64,000 bases of DNA from Vesta saturnalis. Its lineage: Eukaryota > Arthropoda > Insecta > Coleoptera > Lampyridae. Of this stretch, positions 47,701 to 58,792 are shown piece after piece. Where the stretch lies: the NCBI GenBank assembly GCA_036346205.1, contig JARFJB010002136.1:513001-577000 (forward strand). Direction: 5' to 3'. The translations under genes and the position numbers were made by a program. The notes below the pieces were generated by a model. The model searched no databases, was not told the origin of the DNA, and saw only the letters and a list, made by a program, of their open reading frames with translations. How positions within the stretch are numbered: the first letter of the stretch is position 1; every line of letters begins with the position of its first letter.

Positions 47701-48003
47701 ATTGACACTGACAGACAGCTGAGTGGCGGTGGCGCAGCCGGTGTCTGTGTAGCGTAAAGATTCCGTTTGTGCCTGACCGCGTCTACTCCGCTCTGACGAA
47801 TACAAACGATAATTCAATTTTGTTTGGTTTGCCTTGGCAATAAACTCGCAATAAATACCACTTCAAAACACGAAATTGCACTATATTATTAAGTACATAA
47901 AAAAATAAAATCATTTTTTCAGTCTTTGAAATGCATTTTTTTTGATCTACCAAAGCAGTACCGGAATTGTGTTCCTGCGCGTTCCGGCACCAGTACATCT
48001 CTG
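44754..48003 (-). mobile_element. hAT element with perfect 8-bp target duplication
   Basis: The ends are CAGTGGTGTAAAATTTCCAG (44754) and, inverted, CAGAGATGTACTGGTGCCGG (ending 48003), both leading into GTGCCGGAACGC. GTAAAGAC flanks it on both sides (44746-44753 and 48004-48011). It is 3250 bp long, a normal autonomous hAT size, with one transposase gene on the minus strand. The clean flanks and traceable ORF suggest it is among the younger DNA transposons here. Confidence 0.9.
45330..47411 (-). pseudogene. hAT transposase, KIAA1586-like type
   Basis: It starts METINKNQKTLTSFFNRGNK at 47411. A TTF-type zinc-finger region follows (WLDCYNGKLGCNICKE, about 47070), then LSKEWHNY-like sequence. 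The catalytic block FASDGACVMVGQKSGVAEIL (about 46390) holds the second Asp, and WHCMNHRLELASSDG (about 46310) is typical of the group. The C-terminal dimerisation domain reads CERGFSLMNLIITPTRTR and VSNLTFVKLHVP (45470-45340), ending with a stop at 45330. Frameshifts occur near 47365, 47170, 46800, 45810, 45700 and 45445. Long intact blocks (258 codons at 46580-45804) show limited decay. KIAA1586-like proteins are hAT-derived, which is the basis for the name. Confidence 0.85.
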
Positions 48004-48011
48004 GTAAAGAC

Positions 48012-48429
48012 CTCAGAATTGACCCAAAAATCTATTTTTTTACTTCACTTTTTTAATGTAGACTCAACATGCAACAGAATACGACAAACGGCACCTTTTT
48101 ACGACACTTAGAAGTGGTCTAAAATTTGAGTCAAACTGGGGGAGGAACGCATGAGATCACGAACGACGCGCTGCGCCGTGCTGCCTCGCAGACCATGGAT
48201 CCCATTGCCTCCCATATTTTTAGTTATCTCCCCCAAGATATGATTATTTTTGTTCATTGAATTCATTATTTTTAATTTTTTTTTAATTTATTGTATGCAA
48301 AAAATTTCAAGTTTTTTTACAAAAATATAAATTGTAATATTTCGTTAAAAACATTGTTTAGATTTTTGAAACATTGAAAAAGTAAATAATTAAAAAAAAA
48401 GGCACAGGCTGGTAAAATTTCTTGGGAGG
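48012..48429. other. Short gene-less stretch
   Basis: This is AT-rich sequence with one GC-rich patch (48140-48200, GACGCGCTGCGCCGTGCTGC). No gene is recognised. Confidence 0.4.
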
Positions 48430-49620
48430 CTGCCAAATCAATACAACCCAGCTCTATATGACGGACAAATCTCAGCATTTTCGAAACCCTCCAGTTTTCC
48501 CTGAGCTAGACACTTCCTTTGCCTCTCATTTTTCGATGCCTCCAAAAAATCTTTTTCAGACTTCTGTATTCTTTTCAAATCTTCTTCTTTTAGAATACCA
48601 ATACAGAATTTCCCTGGAGTTCTGCCAGTATTTTTCATCTACCCACATTTCCATCGTTAAAACAAACTAAGGCATCGTAGGATCCTAACAATAATGTGGG
48701 AAGCCAAGCAAATATAGATTTTGGCACCCTGGGCCATATAGAATTTTTGAAACTCTCATTTGTGTTCTGTCTTCAAGCAGAGAAGGGTTTGCCAGATCTC
48801 TAAAAGCTTGTTTTATTGCATTCATCTCTATCCTGGTTAGATGAAAATGTTTGCTATGCTCATAGCCCTCATTGGAATCATTTTGTTTTGGATTCTCATC
48901 AGTCGATGAAATGTGAATAAATGTGTTTTTTTATTTATTGCAGATTACGAACATTGCGTCTTATTGATAAACCATAAAAGGTTTGGATTTTATCAATAGC
49001 AACATCAGTGAGTATGGCTTTGCCTCCTAATGATTACCGTCGGACCCATGCGTTTTGCTATCTGGACACCATCGCCATAGGACTTCTTTTCAATCACATT
49101 GAGGAACCCTTTTGAATCACCGCCCCTCAAATAATGTGTGTACGTAACATTGTGAATCGGCAGAAAACGATGGAAAATTCTTTCGGCGCCTATTAGCTCC
49201 ATTGTGCCAGTGTAGTTAGCTGTACAGCCTCCTAAATGATGGTTTTTTTCTGGGCACTGACAGTACTTTGACACTACTTCCAAGTCTACAATTTTTCCTC
49301 ACTCCATGCTTGCAGTAGACACAATGCCATTTAGTAACGTATGTCCCCTTCGTTGCCAAGAGCCGTGAAGAGAAATTGTTAAATCTCTACTTTCACTGAG
49401 TTGGCAAGCCTCCTCAACTGCTGCTTTCATAGACGCTTTAGCAATTTTTTCAGCAACCATGCGTATAGCATTCTGTAGTGGTTGAAACTTGGTTACTGGA
49501 GGGGGCAGGTTCATCATTCCACAGAACAATTTTCCTGATGCCGGTCCTTTTCGTATTACTCGTAGGCTGTATACTAACCGGGCGTTTATTGTGTCCATTT
49601 CTTTTTTAGTACCACTATCT
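48430..49620 (-). pseudogene. Mutator-like transposase-domain relic
   Basis: On the minus strand 49598-49299 encodes PLQNAIRMVAEKIAKASMKA and DLTISLHGSWQRRGHTLLNG. The latter is the signature D-x-T/S-x-x-x-x-G-S/T-W-Q-R-R-G of the insect Mutator-like transposase domain, with the Asp usually counted as catalytic replaced or shifted. After a frameshift, 49283-49005 continues with VSKYCQCPEKNHHLGGCTAN, GAERIFHRF, GDSKGFLNVIEKK (a conserved G-D-S/G-D-G-D segment) and IAKRMG. Remnants to 48430 include CPSYRAGLY, a damaged C-terminal His/Cys motif. No terminal repeats were found. Confidence 0.65.
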
Positions 49621-50755
49621 GGAACACAACACAGAACGTTTAGAAATAATCTACATGTAATGATAATAATTATTATCAGTATACTCCCCTAAAACATTTT
49701 AAAATTTGTAGAAGTTATTACCATTTGAATATTAAAAACTATTTGTTTTATTTTAAAAATAATTTAATTATTACTTAACTTTTTTGACATTCAAAGTAAT
49801 TGCTCATGCTCAATGTGGCCACCTTGTACCTCCTGATACAAATAAAGGCTTCACATCATTCCATTTCGCACACTTCTAAATGTTTCCAGTAGAATGTTTT
49901 AGCAGTGTAAAATTATTGTTTGCCTTAATTCTTCTAAATCTTTGGCTTGGTAACAAAGATTTTCGATTTGAAATATCCCTACAAGAAAAAATCAAGTGGG
50001 GTCAACAAAAATAAAAAATGTTTACAATTTTCCACTTTATTACTAAATAATTCAAAAACACTTAGGAATAGGTAGAAAAAGTGAGTATCTATTGAAAGCC
50101 CATGAAAACGTTATTCAAATCTGTAATAAAATACAGGGCGTGCCATTTAAAAAAAAAAAGAGAAAAATAACATTGAGCAAAGTGGACCACCCTGTATATG
50201 CAAAGATAAGAGTCTGCAATCTGAATGTAGAAGTTAAAACTAGACAGATTGGAAAAACAAATCCCAAAATTTCACTCCGATATTTTTCTAGATGCCGGAA
50301 CAGGAGCCTACTTAATTAACTAATTTTTTTACATAGAAATGTCAATAACTTTAGGAACCGTTAGTCGTAGACCCATAGTACCTTATATCATTTTGTTCAG
50401 CATTTAACAGAGAATTCAAATATATAAGAATATATAGCGTGTTCCATTAAAAAAACACAAGTTTAATGCAGTACTCGAAAATGGGACACCCTGTATATAC
50501 AAAAATATTTTTACAAGATGCTCCTCCTTGTTGACTGCAATAATCTGTTATAAGATTTTTTATTAAATCAACAGTAATCTTCTACCCCAAAATCGTTGGG
50601 ACACCCTGTATATATATATATATATATATATATAAACAAATTCAAATTTAAAAAAATTAAATTACAACTCCCAAGAATCAAAATAAGTTAAAAAAAAAGA
50701 ATTTATTTTGAATGCCAAATCCTAAAACATGGATCTAAACATAGTACAGGCTGGC
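49621..50755. other. Gene-less stretch with ACCCTGTATA modules
   Basis: No gene is seen. Two related modules of about 75 bp (50128-50205 and 50432-50510) begin GCGTG.CCATTTAAAAAAA and end ACCCTGTATATGCAAA-like. A third ACACCCTGTATATATATAT occurs at 50601. Short ends of this kind recur near mariner elements elsewhere in the window. Confidence 0.5.
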
Positions 50756-52404
50756 CATCACATAGATCCCAATAATAAGGAGCCATTTGTCTCCCGTTTT
50801 GTCTTTTTCATATTCCACAATCTTTTCTTCGAGCTCTTTTCTTGTCGTCTGTCCTTTCAAATTGTGAATTTGAAAATTTGTCTTTGGAGGTTTTTTAGTA
50901 TTATTTTTAGTTTCAACTTTTCTTAGAAGTACTTCAATGATTGCTAATCGATAATCATATAAATTTTCTCACTGCCCTGAATACATATTGAATAATAATT
51001 GTGAATTAGAAGCATTACTTGTAAAGAATGGACGAATAATTTTTTATACCATCGTAAACTTCTACGCTCGCATGGATGGTAGGCCGTCATTTGGCCTTTC
51101 CTATCTACACCTGACATATTGCTATTGTATTTTACAATAGCCTCAGGTTTTTCTTTTTCGATGCCTCTTCTGCTATAAACTGTTACGAAATCAGCCGAAA
51201 ACTCTGTAGTGATAAACGAAACGTCTCTTTTATCACGCCTTTTTCCCATAACAACACCCGAAGCTTTATCATATTTAGAATTTTTTCACCAACTTCATGT
51301 GAATTCTCTTTGTGAGTCAAACGTAATGTTCCTGTGCAGTATGTCTTTCGTCCAAGAAGAGCTACAGACAATGCGTGACTATTATAAAAATTGTCCATAA
51401 ATAAAGAATGGCCTTTGTCTAATTTTCCGTCCATAAGCTGCAAAATAATATCTACCGTATGGCCCCTTTCACTACAATTGTCTTTTCCACCAGTATACAC
51501 AATTATTTTACAAGCAAGTCCATTTGGCTCGGCGATACTAATTTTATTCCGTACTTGTGACGTTCGTTTTGAATATACTGCCTAAATTGCAATGGGCCTC
51601 TCCATAGAACCATAGTTTCATCTATACACAAATTTTTAGAGGGATAATATATTTCAGACATTGTTTCGTTGAAGTAGTTGACAATTGATCTGAATTTATA
51701 CAATCGGTCTTGAGGAACTGCGTCCCCTATACCTGGATTTGTTACAAAATGTAGGCAACGTAAAATAAATATAAAACGATTTCTTCCCATATAGTTACTG
51801 AAACATGTAAGATTGAAGAGTTAGTGTTTCCTCCAGTAGTCATTTATGCGGTTTATTTTAATGGTGCCCACATGTAATAATAAATCAAAAAATATTCCTC
51901 GATAGTAATCGGCTTCCACTCATTAATCCTAGAGTGCTCTTTTCTATTTGTATTTAAAAATACAACTTCTGCATAATTATTTGTTTCCTCAACTACAAAA
52001 TGAACAACCGTTGCATCTGCTAAGAGATTAAAGTAATCTATTGGATTATTTCCAGAAGATCGAACTAATAATCCACTATTTCCCGTGAAAAAAAAAATTA
52101 CTATGAATCATAGGTGGATCGCTCCGTATAGGATTTTTCAGCCTATTTGAGATTAACGTATGTAGCATATCTATATCCATATCTTCATGCTCAAAATGTT
52201 GTGATTCAGAGCTTGAATCAGTATAATTCATAACTTCTTCCTCGACCTCTACATACCTACTCAATTCCACTCGACTCAAAATCATCAAAACTGTTATCAG
52301 ATACTTCCAATATTTGTAGTTCTTCATTTGTTAATATTCTTTTCTTTGTAATTGTATTCGTCTGTTTTTAACAGTCAGAAGATCCTGAATTACTTCCAGA
52401 AGCC
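50756..52404 (-). pseudogene. piggyBac transposase, second family, near complete
   Basis: It starts MASGSNSGSS at 52404 and carries an acidic N-terminal region (ESQHFEHEDMDIDML). After a gap the core follows: FILRCLHFVTNPGIGDAVPQ (51770), then all three catalytic Asp in context, LCIDETMVLWRGPL (about 51620), LFMDNFYNSHAL (about 51390) and NMSGVDRKGQMTAY (about 51100). The end reads LIHNYYSICIQG, then a basic tail with RLAIIEVLLRK. I see no clear cysteine-rich finger at the C-terminus, unlike the copy at 19484. Frameshifts lie near 52080, 51500 and 51250. The 5' leader continues to the LTR element at 52588 and apparently resumes at 58617. Confidence 0.85.
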
Positions 52405-52587
52405 ATAACGGAACACTAATTTTTTCAATTAAAACCTCAAAGACATACTCACTTTCCACAAAACAAAATTTAGAGTATCGAACCGATAAGTAATATAAAA
52501 TGCAGTAGTTCTTATTGCAGTGCCGGCCAAATCTGAATGTTATAAAGCGTATGCCGACTAAATAAATGACGGTTTGCTATATAGTAC
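52405..52587. other. Leader of the piggyBac, target of the LTR element
   Basis: This is a short non-coding stretch before the LTR element. GTAC at 52584-52587 is the left copy of the LTR target duplication; the right copy is 58617-58620. Confidence 0.6.
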
Positions 52588-53474
52588 TGTTACGCTACGC
52601 CCTATAGGCGGAGCTTAGCGTGACGGGCTCACTACGGGGGATTCTATTGTTCGGACCCTTTAAAAGCAGCCGCAAAATTCCATATCGGCAGTCGAACATT
52701 GCGCTTCGACCCAATTGAGCTGTAGTTGTAATAGTCTACAATCTACCTTGCGGGCCGCTGAGACTGGCGGTTTGGCTGCAGCTTACATCATTTCCTTCGG
52801 GTGTAATAACTCCGGTTACTACCCCAAAGGCCATCCGTTCCGGCACGAGTACATCACTTCCTTCGGCAGTAACTCCGGTTACTAAACCCAAAGGCCATCC
52901 GACTCGCACGAGTACATCACTTCCTTCGGGTGCAGTAACTCCGGTTACTAAACCCAAAAGGCCATCCGACTCCTACGAGTACATCACTTCCTTCGGGTGC
53001 AGTAACCCGGTTACTACCCCAAAGGCCATCCGACTCGCCATCACCACCAGGAGTAGGCAGGTTGAGACCTGGTGCGACCTCGACGACGAGTATCGTTATT
53101 TAGTGAATCCATAAACAATATTAGTTCTTAGTTCGCACGGACGATTGTTATTAGCACGTAAGTTACTGTTTGTATATGTTATATTGTTCTCTAGGTTAAT
53201 TACACTTTGCATTATATTCGTTATTATTAGTTAGGGTTTGTTTTATCATTATTGTACATTTGTTATTTATTATTAGTTAGGGCTTGTTACTATTTGTGAT
53301 TGCACTTATTGTTTCAATACACAACTATTTGTGTCGTGTGTTTTACCATAGTATTCGTGCTTATGTTATGAACCACCTAGTGATCTAACAATTATCCGAC
53401 TTACAGTGTTTCTTGGTGTACAAACTAAGGTAGTGTTGTGTTTTTGTTTATTCGGAGTGCGCGTCCGTGTAACA
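52588..53474 (+). repeat. 5' LTR
   Basis: The 887-bp LTR begins TG and ends CA. A TATA-like CTTTAAAAGC lies near 52660. An internal minisatellite with units of about 60-67 bp (about 52785-53040, four copies) carries ATCACTTCCTTCGG and CTCCGGTTACTA. The copies differ mostly by single-base indels. Downstream are TTATTAGTTAGGG direct repeats. Confidence 0.93.
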
Positions 53475-53476
53475 AT

Positions 53477-53494
53477 TGGCAGCCCGTAACGTGG
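53477..53494 (+). other. Primer-binding site candidate
   Basis: TGGCAGCCCGTAACGTGG starts two bases after the 5' LTR, the usual place and TGG start for a tRNA primer-binding site. The primer tRNA is not assigned. Confidence 0.65.
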
Positions 53495-53565
53495 GGCCTA
53501 GTGAAGTTTTGCAGTGCGCGAACACCTACGACATCTTCACCGCAGCAGCAGCCGGAGCAACCAAC

Positions 53566-54332
53566 ATGCCTGTCAACACCAGAGCTACCGGACTGGAACC
53601 GGAACTTTCCAGTGGCGCCCAACAACCACCTCCAGAATCAAAGGTCTACGTCGTTGGCCTTCAGGACGCAATGAAAATGGCGTCATTCACACCACCAATC
53701 AACCCACCAACGTTTTGCGAAGACACCTTCGACAACCCGGCAGAATTCCTCACCAAACTCGAGGCACACTTCACCACACATCAAGTGCCCGAGGAAGACC
53801 AAGTCACCCACGCTGGGGACTACTAAAGGACTCTGCGGCAAAATGGTGGCAGGGGTATGTGGACTTCCAGCCATCAATTGCAGACTTTAAAAGGCTGCTC
53901 CTAAAAAAATTCAATGATCCACGCACCATTGCTAAGCTCAGGTCCGAATTTTTTGGACGGGACCAACGAGCTGAACCAGGATCCGAGTTCCTAGGGCGAA
54001 AGGCCAGAATCGCCACCCGACTGGAGATGAAAATCAATGAACATCTGGACCTAATGACCAATCTGCTGGCCCCAAGACTCCGGCAATTCTTCGTCCAGTC
54101 CAAACCTGACAGCATAATGGACCTGGCGGCACTGGTCGAACAATATGACCAATGCCTACGGTCCATGCCAGAGCCGAAGACCACCACCACCACAACAACC
54201 ACAAGGGCGGCATCACAACTACCACGATGCCACTTCTGTCCTGGCCGTCACTTCAACCGCGACTGCCCGGAACAACTCCAAGGTGAACAGTCGGGAAACG
54301 GTCAAGCGGCCGGACCAGCCTCCCGGCCGTAA
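53566..54332 (+). pseudogene. gag, frameshifted
   Basis: It starts at 53566 (MPVNTRATG) and runs 85 codons, then a frameshift near 53815 moves it to another frame, open until 54332. The middle resembles gypsy capsid proteins (AAKWWQGYVDF, then FFGRDQRAEPGSEFLGRK). Near the end is a single zinc knuckle CHFCPGRHFNRDC with spacing C-x2-C-x3-H-x4-C, one residue shorter than the common form. A run of eight Thr precedes it. The product would form the particle that packages the RNA. Confidence 0.8.
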
Positions 54333-57300
54333 AACCCGAGATCCATGTCATCCGAGCCGGCGTCGATCACGGTCTACCAAAATCTCGATCCAACTCAACA
54401 CCACCACCTACGACGCCATCCTCGATACTGGATCGACACACAACTTCGCCAGGCGAAACCTCGCCACCACCTGGGTAGCCCCGCCGTACCCGCTGGCTCA
54501 CCTGGCTAATCAAAACCAACACCTTCCCATAGTGGGTCAAGCAAACCTCCACTACCGCCTGGGGGATCAAGACGACGACGACCATTTCCTCCTCGTGGAC
54601 CACCTGGCGTGGCCCGTCGTACTCGGCCAACCCTGGCTGCGGCTACAGAAAGTCGTCATTGATTACGACCGTGGTTGCATCCACCTGGGGAGACAACAGC
54701 GGCAAACCATTTACTGGGCCAAGCCTCGCCGTCGTATGGACCCCTCACCCATCAACGTTGCCGCACTGCACCATGGCTTCCCGGCAGAGGCCGTTCCCCA
54801 GCTGACGCGCCTCCTAGAAGACTGCCAGGCCGGCAACCGACTGCGACCCACCACTACCAGGTCGACCTGTCATACCATCCGGCTTCGCGACTCCAGGCCG
54901 TTCCGCTTGCCGAGATACAAATACTCCCGGCGAAAAACAGACTATCGCCCAGGAAGTAGAAGCAATGATGGCCGATGGGGTGATAGAACACAGCACCTCC
55001 GAGTACTGCTCCCCGATCGTCATCGTGGAGAAAAAAGGATGGGAAGCCTCGTTTCTGCGTGGACTACCGACGGCTCAACCAGCAGACAGAAGACGAAAGC
55101 TCGAGTCTCCCTATAATCCACGAGACGCTGCGCGACCTCGGGACAGCCCGGATATTTTCCACACTGGATCTAAAATCCGGATACTGGCAGGTCCCGCTAG
55201 CGGAAGAGTCACGGCCGCTAACCGCCTTCTCAACGCCTGATGGGGCGACCTACCAGTTCAAGGTGATGCCTTTTGGCCTAAAAAAACGCGCCAGCCACCT
55301 TCCAGAAACTAATGACGCAGGATGTCTTGCCGGGGTTCCTGCGCGACTTCGTCCTGGTATACTTGGATGACATCATTGTCTACTCGGACACGTGGGACGA
55401 CCACCTCATCCACCTGCGGCTGGTACTGGAAAGACTGCAACAGCATAACCTAGCCCTCAGTCTGGACAAATGCCAGTTCGGGGTGACCCATATCAGTTAC
55501 CTGGGCCACCACCTCACCGCCGACGGGAACGAGCCTAAGCCAGAGCACATAGAAGCGCTGCAGGCCGCAGAAGCTCCCAAGAACAGGAAGCAACTCCGAA
55601 GCTTCCTCGGCCTTAGCAACTGGGTGCGGGACTACATCGCCGATTGCGCATCCTTGCAAGCCCCGTTAAATGACCTGCTAAAGGGGAACCACCGCTTCGT
55701 CTGGACGGCCGCCGCGGACGCCGCCTTCCACAAACTGAAGGAGGCCCTCACGCAACCACTACGCCTGAGCAGACCAGACTTTGCTCTGCCTTTACTCTAC
55801 AAACCGACGCCAGCGGCAAGGGGGTCGCCGCCGTCCTCTACCAAGAGCCAACGCCCGGTCAGCGGCGCATCATCGGGTACGCCAGTGCCAAACTATCCGC
55901 CACCGAATCTCGTTACCACATTAACGAACAGGAGTGCCTCGCCGTCATTTGGGCTGTAAAAATATCGACCATACCTGGAAGATCGGCGCTTCACGCTGAA
56001 AACCGACAGCCGGTCGCTACTGTGGCTCCAACAGACTAGGACTCTCGCAGCAAGCTCACCCGTTGGGCACTCTTGCTGCAGGAGTTCAGCTTCGACATCA
56101 TCCATTGTCCGGGCAAGGACAACGAACTGCCCGACCACCTGTCGCGGAATCCTCCGACCACCCGGTAGGCCCTGAAGCTATGGACATGGACCGGGCCTTA
56201 CCACCACCAACGCTAAGGCCGGTACTAGTGGCACCACAACCACCCACGCTCGCCTTACTCACCGCGGTCGATCTGGCGGACCGAGTAAAGGCCAACCAAC
56301 GACAGAACGCACACGCCCAGAACTTATTGCGTACCTGGGAGACGGTAGACCAGGACGGACCCTCCACGCCTGGGGAACACCGCATCCTTCAAGACTACGA
56401 GGTCACCGACGGACTCCTCTACCGGCGCAGCGAACGCGGACCCCTGTTACTCGTACCCGCTGAGGTACAGGAACAGGTACTATACGCGTACCACGACGAC
56501 CCGACTGCCGGTCACCCAGGCGCCGACGAAACAGCACGGGCCATCGCCCAGCATTACTTCTGGCCAAGGTTGGACGCATCCGTACGAAGTTACGTCCGTA
56601 CATGCTGGACATGCGCCGCCACCAAACGCGGCCCCCTTCAGGACGCCACCGTCCGACCCCGCCAGCCATCCCGACCCTGGGAAACCGTCTCGGTCGACCT
56701 AATGGGGCCGTACGCCACCACTCCGACCGGGCATCGACAAATTGTGGTCGTCACCGACCTCTATAGCGCCTGGGTAGAGGCGTTTCCTGTCGGCCAGGCC
56801 ACGACCGCTGTAATCACAAATCGGCTAGAAAACGAGGTCTTCGGAAGGTTTGATTTCCGAAGGCCATCATCTCCGACAACGGGCCTCAGTTCACATCGCA
56901 GACCTGGGACGCCGCGCTTCAGAAATGGGGATGTCTCCACTGGACGACCCCAATCTGTCACCCTGCCGCCAACCCAGTAGAAAGGCGAAACCAGGAGTTG
57001 AAGAAAGGACTTCGGATCCACTTAGAGGGCCGAGAACCAACCGCGTGGAGCAAAGTCCTCCCGATCGTCCTCTTCAACCTCCGGACAAGAAGGAACGCCG
57101 CAGCCGGCCTCACCCCAGCCCAGGCCTTACTGGGGTACGACCTCCTGAAGCCAGGAGAATGGCGCATCCGCCACTCAGAGCCTGCCGTTCGCAACCAGGG
57201 GGCACCCCGCGACCAGCGAATAGCCGAAGTGCACCGGAACCAACATCAGTACCGGAGGCGCTACACAAACTACGGCCCCGCAAGAACGCAGTACCGCGAC

Positions 57301-57678
57301 GGGGACCGAGTCCTCGAACGTAACCACAAGCCGCAAGTAGGCCGCCTCGAACCGAAATGGAGTGGGCCGCACACCATCGTAGCTACCGCAGGAACGAACG
57401 CCTACTGGGTACGCCGCAACAACAGGGACCTGGCCAAAGTCCATGTCCACGACCTTCGTCCGGCACCTACCCCGCGACAGGAAGAGGCCGTGGCCGAACC
57501 ACTACCACGACCGCCAAACCCGGAGAACAACCCACCGGAGGCACCGGCGGCACCCCACCGCCCCCATCGAGCAACGACGGACCATCAGTCCCACACCTCC
57601 CCGTTGCCGCCGCCAACCACGGCACCGCAACCTAGCCCGCCGCCTGCGCCGTCCTCCCCCGACGTAAGCCCGTCTTGA
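54333..57678 (+). pseudogene. pol: protease, RT, RNase H, integrase (frameshifted)
   Basis: Domains appear in order. The aspartic protease has AILDTGSTHNF at about 54416 and VVLGQPWL at 54616. The reverse transcriptase runs about 54950-55700 with FSTLDLKSGYWQVPL and the catalytic VYLDDIIVYSD at about 55360. RNase H lies at about 55790-56050. The integrase has an HHCC zinc region (HDDPTAGHP at 56492, CWTCAA at 56602), a VDLMGP block at 56695 and the remaining acidic residues after a frameshift near 56860. A GPY-like end (KWSGPHTIVA) lies at 57357. At least five frame changes split it (near 54850-54960, 55040, 55290, 55800-56050 and 56860). A proline-rich tail ends at 57678 just before the polypurine tract. 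Confidence 0.88.
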
Positions 57679-57690
57679 GCGGGGGGGAAT
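57679..57690 (+). other. Polypurine tract
   Basis: GCGGGGGGGAAT lies immediately before the 3' LTR, where plus-strand priming starts in LTR elements. Confidence 0.75.
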
Positions 57691-58616
57691 TGTTACGCTA
57701 CGCCCTATAGGCGGAGCTTAGCGTGACGGGCTCACTACGGGGGATTCTATTGTTCGGACCCTTTAAAAGCAGCCGCAAAATTCCATATCGGCAGTCGAAC
57801 ATTGCGCTTCGACCCAATTGAGCTGTAGTTGTAATAGTCTACAATCTACCTTGCGGGCCGCTGAGACTGGCGGTTTGGCTGCAGCTTACATCATTTCCTT
57901 CGGGTGTAATAACTCCGGTTACTACCCCAAAGGCCATCCGTTCCGGCACGAGTACATCACTTCCTTCGGGCGCAGTAACTCCGGTTACTAACCCCAAAAG
58001 GCCATCCGACTCGCTACGAGTACATCACTTCCTTCGGGTGCAGTAACTCCGGTTACTACCCCAAAGGCCATCCGACTCGCTACGAGTACATCACTTCCTT
58101 CGGGTGCAGTAACTCCGGTTACTACCCCAAAGGCCATCCGACTCGCCATCACCACCAGGAGTAGGCAGGTTGAGACCTGGTGCGACCTCGACGACGAGTA
58201 TCGTTATTTAGTAAATCCATAAACAATATTAGTTCTTAGTTCGCACGGACGATTGTTATTAGCACGTAAGTTACTGTTTGTATATGTTATATTGTTCTCT
58301 AGGTTAATTACACTTTGCATTATATTCGTTTATTCATTAGCGTAGGGACTTGTATTATATTCGTTATTATTAGTTAGGGTTTGTTTTATCATTATTGTAC
58401 ATTTGTTAATTATTATTAGTTAGGGCTTGTTACTCTTTGTGATTGCACTTATTGTTTCAATACACAGCTATTTGTGTCGTGTGTTTTACCATAGTATTCG
58501 TGCTTATGTTATGAACCACCTAGTGATCTAACAATTATCCGACTTACAGTGTTCTTGGTGTACAAACTAAGGTAGTGTTGTGTTTTTGTTTATTCGGAGT
58601 GCGCGTCCGTGTAACA
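57691..58616 (+). repeat. 3' LTR
   Basis: The 926-bp LTR is nearly identical to the 5' copy. It has an extra stretch of about 40 bp at about 58329-58367 (TTTATTCATTAGCGTAGGG) and small indels in the minisatellite (57885-58145). Confidence 0.93.
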
Positions 58617-58792
58617 GTACCTTGTTGAACACGCCACTGTGGCGTGACCGGCGCATGGAGCACTCAAGTGGTCACGCTACTATGGTGTGATCGGCCCTAA
58701 ACATGTTTTCCTATTTAAAGTGGGAACGTTTTTTTTTGAAGTTACATGAAATACCTGTATACTAAATTTTTTACACGTGATCAACTATTATA

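Larger units (their letters stand above)
52588..58616 (+). mobile_element. Full-length Ty3/gypsy LTR retrotransposon
   Basis: Two LTRs (52588-53474 and 57691-58616) start TGTTACGCTACGCCC and end CGTCCGTGTAACA. They are flanked by the 4-bp duplication GTAC (52584-52587 and 58617-58620). The internal part of 4.2 kb has gag followed by protease, reverse transcriptase, RNase H and integrase, the Ty3/gypsy order. No envelope-like gene is seen. The internal DNA is strikingly GC-rich compared with the AT-rich surroundings. The reading frame is interrupted by several single-base shifts but few point stops, and the two LTRs are almost identical apart from indels, so insertion was recent. Confidence 0.95.

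Noticed and set aside
53804..54202. 132-codon minus-strand frame inside the LTR element
   Set aside because: It is antisense to gag in GC-rich coding DNA, where long shadow frames are expected.
56098..56669. Minus-strand frames antisense to integrase
   Set aside because: They are shadows of the integrase coding strand and show no independent motif.
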